This document shows, piece by piece, positions 59,994-64,000 of a stretch of 64,000 bases of DNA. A model generated the notes under the pieces. The model saw only the letters and a program-made list of their open reading frames with translations, had not been told where the DNA came from and did not search any database. The position numbers were made by a program, and so were the translations under genes. This stretch comes from Coffea arabica (lineage: Eukaryota > Streptophyta > Magnoliopsida > Gentianales > Rubiaceae): contig NC_092316.1 in the NCBI RefSeq assembly GCF_036785885.1, positions 47,787,001 to 47,851,000 of the forward strand, in the 5' to 3' direction. The number at the start of each line of letters is the position of its first letter. Position 1 is the first letter of the stretch.

Positions 59994-60362
59994 ATATTCA
60001 CCCAAAGCAATAATTAATCTAGATTTCCGATTTACCAAAATACCCACCAACTTTCTCCATCATAAAACTCTACTTGCTAGTATTAGCTTGACCACCTTTT
60101 TTTTCTTCTTTGGCTACTTATATTCATTTCTTCCTCGGGTTTTCCAAAATTTTTCTACATCTATTCATAAAAAACATGAAATAATAATAATAATAATAAT
60201 AAATAAATAATTCTCAACGAAAACATACCGACCAAAGGAGTTTTAAGAAAAAATTTTGCAAATAAAACAAGCTCCAACAAATCTAACCATCAAGCAAGAT
60301 GAAAAAGAAAATAAAATAAACTAAAAATCAAAGTAAAATATAGAGCTAGGAAAACTTCATAC
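59994..60362. other. Truncated intron and flank of the protease exon
   Basis: AT-rich sequence downstream (minus-strand sense) of the protease donor site, with a trinucleotide repeat. No second protease exon found before the MULE-type element. Confidence 0.5.
60181..60210 (+). repeat. (ATA)n / (AATA)n microsatellite
   Basis: Seven ATA units grading into AAATAAATAA. Confidence 0.85.
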
Positions 60363-60831
60363 CACAGCTTCCTTGATCTTTGACCAGAAGAACAGCATCT
60401 TTTTCTCTCCCGTCAATGGAGTTCGGCAGGCTATCACCTACTTTTGGACAGTAGCGATCACTGGAAGTCTTGGCCAACCTCCTTTTGGGGTTAGGGCGGG
60501 TTCCCAAGTAAGTGGAACAGTACTCCTCGTTGCTCAGATCAGCGAACTGGTTTAGCCCGAGCTGGTACGTCCTGTTGGGCAAGGTGTTTTGTTCGTCTTT
60601 GTACCTCAGATCAACCTTAAAAATCTCAAACCTTTTATCTCTCTCTCCCAGGCCGTTGTACGACTTGCCATGTTTCACTGGCCATTCCTCGTACAAGGCC
60701 ATCACTTCTTCATCCGTCCTCCCACTGCCACTCGTCTTTAGGTTTGCGTTACCGTAGCTCAGGATGGACATGTCCTGAGCTGATGAGAAAGAAAGCAAAG
60801 AAAACAAGAGAAGAAACGAAAGAGTCGCCAT
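60363..60831 (-). pseudogene. Papain-like cysteine protease, orphan exon 1
   Basis: The minus-strand start at 60831 gives a signal peptide ([20 protein letters not shown]). An I29 inhibitor prodomain follows with the ERFNIN-type stretch [20 protein letters not shown] and [13 protein letters not shown]. The mature enzyme begins with [20 protein letters not shown]. The exon stops at SCG followed by GTATGA, exactly where RD21/oryzain-type genes have an intron, just before the catalytic Cys. No later exon with CWAFS, His or Asn residues occurs downstream in the window. Trp of the usual DWREKG is Gly, so decay has begun. The prodomain would keep the enzyme inactive in the vacuolar route; here no enzyme can be made. 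The exons may have been lost when the neighbouring elements inserted, or lie beyond them. Confidence 0.88.
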
Positions 60832-60949
60832 GTTTTGGGATTTCTTTTCTATGGCGGAGGGCCGGCCGGAAAAGACTGAGCTGGGAAATGTTGGGGGGGG
60901 GAGCCTAGAGTTATAAAGGGAGAGACGAGCTTGTCAGCCCAGCATGCAG

Positions 60950-61180
60950 AACAAGCTCGGCATGCAGAATTCTGCCAGCTGCCGGGCTGACTTTATTATA
61001 AAAAAAAATTTTTGTCCGCTGCTGGGCTGACGGTGTCAGAGTTAAAAAGAAATAATTTGCCTTTTTGACTGCCGGGCTGACAGTCATCGATTTGCAGCAC
61101 ACTCCTGTCAGAACAATAGATGTCAGATTTTTCTTTTTGTCTTTAATGATATTCTAAGTAATTAGTCTAATTCATATCGT
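60950..61180 (-). repeat. Paralogue of the giant MULE target, without the insertion
   Basis: Minus-strand sequence AGAATATCATT, GACATCTATTG, TGCTGCAAATCGATG, GGCAGTCAAAAAGGCAAAT, AACTCTGACACCG and GCGGACAAAAATTTTTTTTT is collinear with 34572-34666 joined directly to 57544-57640. One GTCAAAAAG is present instead of two. It lies upstream of the protease exon. Confidence 0.8.
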
Positions 61181-62440
61181 GAGTATTTTATTTTTAACTT
61201 GGTTTTTGTTGCCTCTGTGAATTACTAGGGACTTCATTGGTTGTCATTGAGCGGATGGTGAATTTTTTTATTTTTATTTTTATTTTTTTGAAGAAACTAA
61301 CCCAAAGTTCATTAAGAGCAAATTGGTCTTGATGGTTCATATATATATCAGATTAATAAATGCATCAAAATTTGCTACGTCATTTGTGATCATGATCATC
61401 AAGTATTTTTTTTTATCGGTTTAGATTGATAGAATAGACAAATATTGCACAATATTTTTTGAAACAAAATATTACACAGTCGTGGCAAATGATATTGGCA
61501 CTCCTAAAAAAACCTCTAGCACTCCATTGCTAATTTATGATTTATTGGAGGAAACTGACTTAATGGATGAAACTATCGTCCATTTTTTTGACACAAGTAT
61601 TTAGAGGTAATTGTGTGTTTCTTTTTTCTTTTTTTTTTTTTAAATTTTTGGTCAATTGAAAACTTGAATTTATTATATGCACTTCAATACAGATTTTTGT
61701 TAAGTTTGTAGGAGTGATAGTTTACATTGTAATAGGAAGTTATCTTTGTCTAGTTGGATGCATTTGAGACGAATTAAACTGTCGAAGTAGTGGTTGGTTT
61801 AGCAACATTATGGAATGACAATGAAGAAGAGAATAATGAGATAAAAGCACATATTGAGTTGATGAAGAAAGATAGAGCAACAAGCATTAGTTTGGGACAT
61901 GAACAAGTGGTTGAAGAAATGCCATGAGTAATAGATGATGGAGGGCATTTTCGGAACTTAGGAAACATAAATCAACGGTAGGAGTGCGAGTAGTTTTTGT
62001 TGAGGTGCAAATATCATTTGCCTAAAGTGGTAGTCTGGGGTAGAATTTATTATTTGTCCTACATTTTTCTTTTGCCCTTAGTGTAGGGTTATTTTCTAAC
62101 CAACTTAATTAACTCATCCTTGCTTGGTAAATCTCAGGGCATACCTTGTTTCTTCGACATTATTTGCTTCAGGGTGTTTTCGAGCATGTATCCGCCAATG
62201 TTTTGTGTTGAGGGATGGCAACAATTTGGTGCTTTAATTGTTCATCACACGTCTCTTGCATTGGCACGTTTGAGTTGGTTCTGGATTTGGTTGACTATGA
62301 AGGGATTAGTTGTTTGGTGAGTATGTACTTTGGAGTTCTTCACCCAAGCAGTGCGTCTTACCCAAACGTTGCAAGACGACATTGAGCTCGGGACTTGGAA
62401 GTGCAGGTTCTCTATAATGTATTTATAGGGGTTCGTATGT
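61181..62440. other. Non-coding or unrecognised stretch
   Basis: A short open stretch near 61780-61930 on the plus strand (VGLATLWNDNEEENNEIKAH) looks protein-like but is isolated, and I do not recognise it. The rest is AT-rich. Confidence 0.4.
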
Positions 62441-62857
62441 GATGTGGCTGCCAAAGACACAGTCCGAGCTGAGCTGCTTCGAGCCGGGCTAGCTAACTGC
62501 AGCCGGACTGAGAGGAGAAATCGAGCTGGCGACCCTGCGAAGAGAGAACAACGGCGGAACTGGAGTCCCCGGAGTAGCTCCGACGATCAAGTTAGTGGAG
62601 CTTATGAGTGGGGTAATGGTATAAAGTGCTGTAGATGGCGTACCTTATGTTGTCGCATAGCATCATATTTATAGGCTTGCGGGTGGTAGTAGTTTCCATA
62701 TAGGAGTCAGAGTCCTCTTAGGGTTCGGAGTTGTTCTAGGGTTTCATATGGCGGCCCCTAAAGATCCGGAGGTGGCGGCCCACGAGACCCACTCCCTGGG
62801 GAAGCGGCGGCTAAGGCCGAGCTGGCCCTCTTTATCTCCTGAGCTGATGCGCTCGAG

Positions 62858-63558
62858 TTAGGGGTGGCAATTTCTGATACGACCTGAAAACATGACACGA
62901 ATCTAACACGAAATTAATGGGTTTGGATTAAGGTTTCGGGGGTTCGGTTCAGAATCGGGTCGAACCCGATGAACCCGAAAAGAAAACAGGTCAATTTCGG
63001 GTCAACCTGTGGTGACCTGATATGACCCGTTTACGAATTAAAAATAATTTAATAAATATAAAAATTATTTTATCTAACTAAACTAAATCATTCTTTTTTT
63101 TCAAAGGCATTAATTATTTAATCCTAAATGAATTTATTTAACTTGTGTGAAGTTGAAATTATTATATTTGGACAGATAATATATTATATTATTTTTTACT
63201 TTTATGCTGTTTTAATTTATTTTATATTTGGTTTGGGATAAAACACTTTTACAGTGTTTAATTTATTTTAAATTTGGTTTGAAATTATTTATTTAAAGTT
63301 TTATTACTTGATGATGTAATTAAATTTGTGAGAAATTGATTTTATTAGAAATTACAGTGATAAATTAATAAATTAAAATTAAGTTTTGGGTCATTTCGGA
63401 TCGACCCGCCAACCCGTCAATTCAAAATTTTCAAGTTCATGTCAGGTATCCTGACCCGTTTTGGATTGGCGGGTCAGGTTCGGGTCAACGGATTTTTTGT
63501 TATATTTGGGTTTCAACCCGACCCGCCAACCCGAACCCGATCTGATTGCCACCCCTAA
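62858..63558. mobile_element. hAT-like MITE
   Basis: A 701-bp element with perfect 14-bp ends TTAGGGGTGGCAAT and ATTGCCACCCCTAA. Subterminal blocks are rich in GGGT(C/T)(C/G) and AACCCG. CTCGAG stands on both sides (62852-62857 and 63559-63564); it is a palindrome, so a clean 8-bp hAT duplication cannot be shown. No coding capacity. Confidence 0.75.
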
Positions 63559-63900
63559 CTCGAGCTGCCAGGTACCTGTGGCCGAGCTCGGGCATGATTT
63601 GGCCGAGCTAGCACGTGTCCCGTGCGTATTAGCCCCCTTACACTAGCCCCCCTTTGAATCTAGAGTCATCGGGGGATCGCGTGAATCTGGACCAAATTTC
63701 GAGACGAAGGGTCGGTTCAGCGTGGGGCCCACAATTCCCTGTTCGTGTAATTGCCATGTTCGCTGGCGTAACCGGCGTTCCGGGGGTCACGTTCCCTCAT
63801 AATGGCGGTTGTCAGCTCAACCGTCTCCCTAGGTAACGGTTTTTAAGTAATAAATTTGAAATTTTAATTCAGGACTCTTTATCTTTCCGCCCAGGTAGCC

Positions 63901-63910
63901 TATAAATAGG
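63901..63910 (+). promoter_or_regulatory. TATA box of an LTR-like sequence
   Basis: TATAAATAGG, followed within about 60 bases by pyrimidine-rich leader-like sequence (CTTTCAAGTTTCCTTCCTC). Likely the promoter of the element that continues beyond the window. Confidence 0.5.
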
Positions 63911-64000
63911 CCCCTCCGGACGTCGCTTTCAAGTTTCCTTCCTCATTTTCTCTACTTTCAAATCTCCACCAGCTCGCCCTGCGCTTAGTGAGCTCGCTCG

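Larger units (their letters stand above)
62441..64000. repeat. LTR-like sequence, GC-richer, broken by a MITE, running off the window
   Basis: GC-rich relative to surroundings and no gene. TATA boxes occur on both strands: TATAAATAGG at 63901 on the plus strand, and AGCCTATAAATATG on the minus strand near 62664-62677. The stretch contains runs like AGCCCCCTTACACTAGCCCC. These are typical of plant LTRs, but I could not define LTR ends. It may be one or two elements. Confidence 0.4.

Noticed and set aside
61774..61968. Minus-strand frame near 61.8 kb
   Set aside because: Low-complexity Ser/Phe composition; the plus-strand reading is more protein-like but also unsupported.
1..64000. CRISPR arrays, bacterial operons, tRNA or rRNA genes
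   Set aside because: No regularly spaced repeats with unique spacers, no tRNA- or rRNA-like sequence recognised; the sequence is plant nuclear DNA.

Overview
The window is nuclear DNA of a flowering plant, almost certainly a eudicot: AT-rich sequence, GT-AG introns, plant gene families (O-methyltransferase, LRR receptor kinase, type-B response regulator, papain-like protease) and plant transposon lineages. The species cannot be fixed from the sequence. It is transposon-dense, and most host genes in it are broken.

Layout. 1-3040: 3' part of a Ty1/copia element whose 3' LTR ends inside exon 1 of an O-methyltransferase pseudogene (3041-5056). 5598-8827: a gypsy-type solo LTR carrying a hAT-like MITE. 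9950-14390: an LRR receptor kinase pseudogene with a Mutator-type MITE in its first exon; two more LRR-RLK fragments lie on the minus strand (14830-15645 and 24181-24803). 17938-20387: a short, apparently intact type-B response regulator gene in five exons, the best candidate for a working host gene here. 20536-22076: a probable solo LTR. 22286-23824: a complete small copia-type element on the minus strand with two LTRs, primer site and 5-bp target duplication. 24.8-28.7 kb: AT-rich non-coding DNA. 28705-32968: a 5'-truncated LINE with 15-bp target duplication. 33052-34666: a possible uncharacterised host gene with a membrane segment.

34667-57543 is the most unusual object: a 22.9-kb Mutator-like element (MULE). 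It is bounded by a 9-bp target duplication and diverged terminal inverted repeats. It carries a FAR1/MURA-type transposase (three nonsense codons and a solo LTR), a minus-strand Ulp1-protease-like gene, a small GRF zinc-finger ORF, an unrecognised 210-codon ORF, possible small exons downstream of the transposase, MITEs, and a subterminal array of about nine tandem repeats. A paralogous copy of the sequence it entered, without the insertion, is at about 60950-61180 on the opposite strand.

58271-59984 is a second MULE-type element (9-bp duplication, long inverted repeats) whose interior looks like captured foreign, possibly mitochondrial, DNA. 60363-60831 is an orphan first exon of a papain-like protease. 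The window ends in LTR-like sequence interrupted by a second hAT-type MITE (62858-63558).
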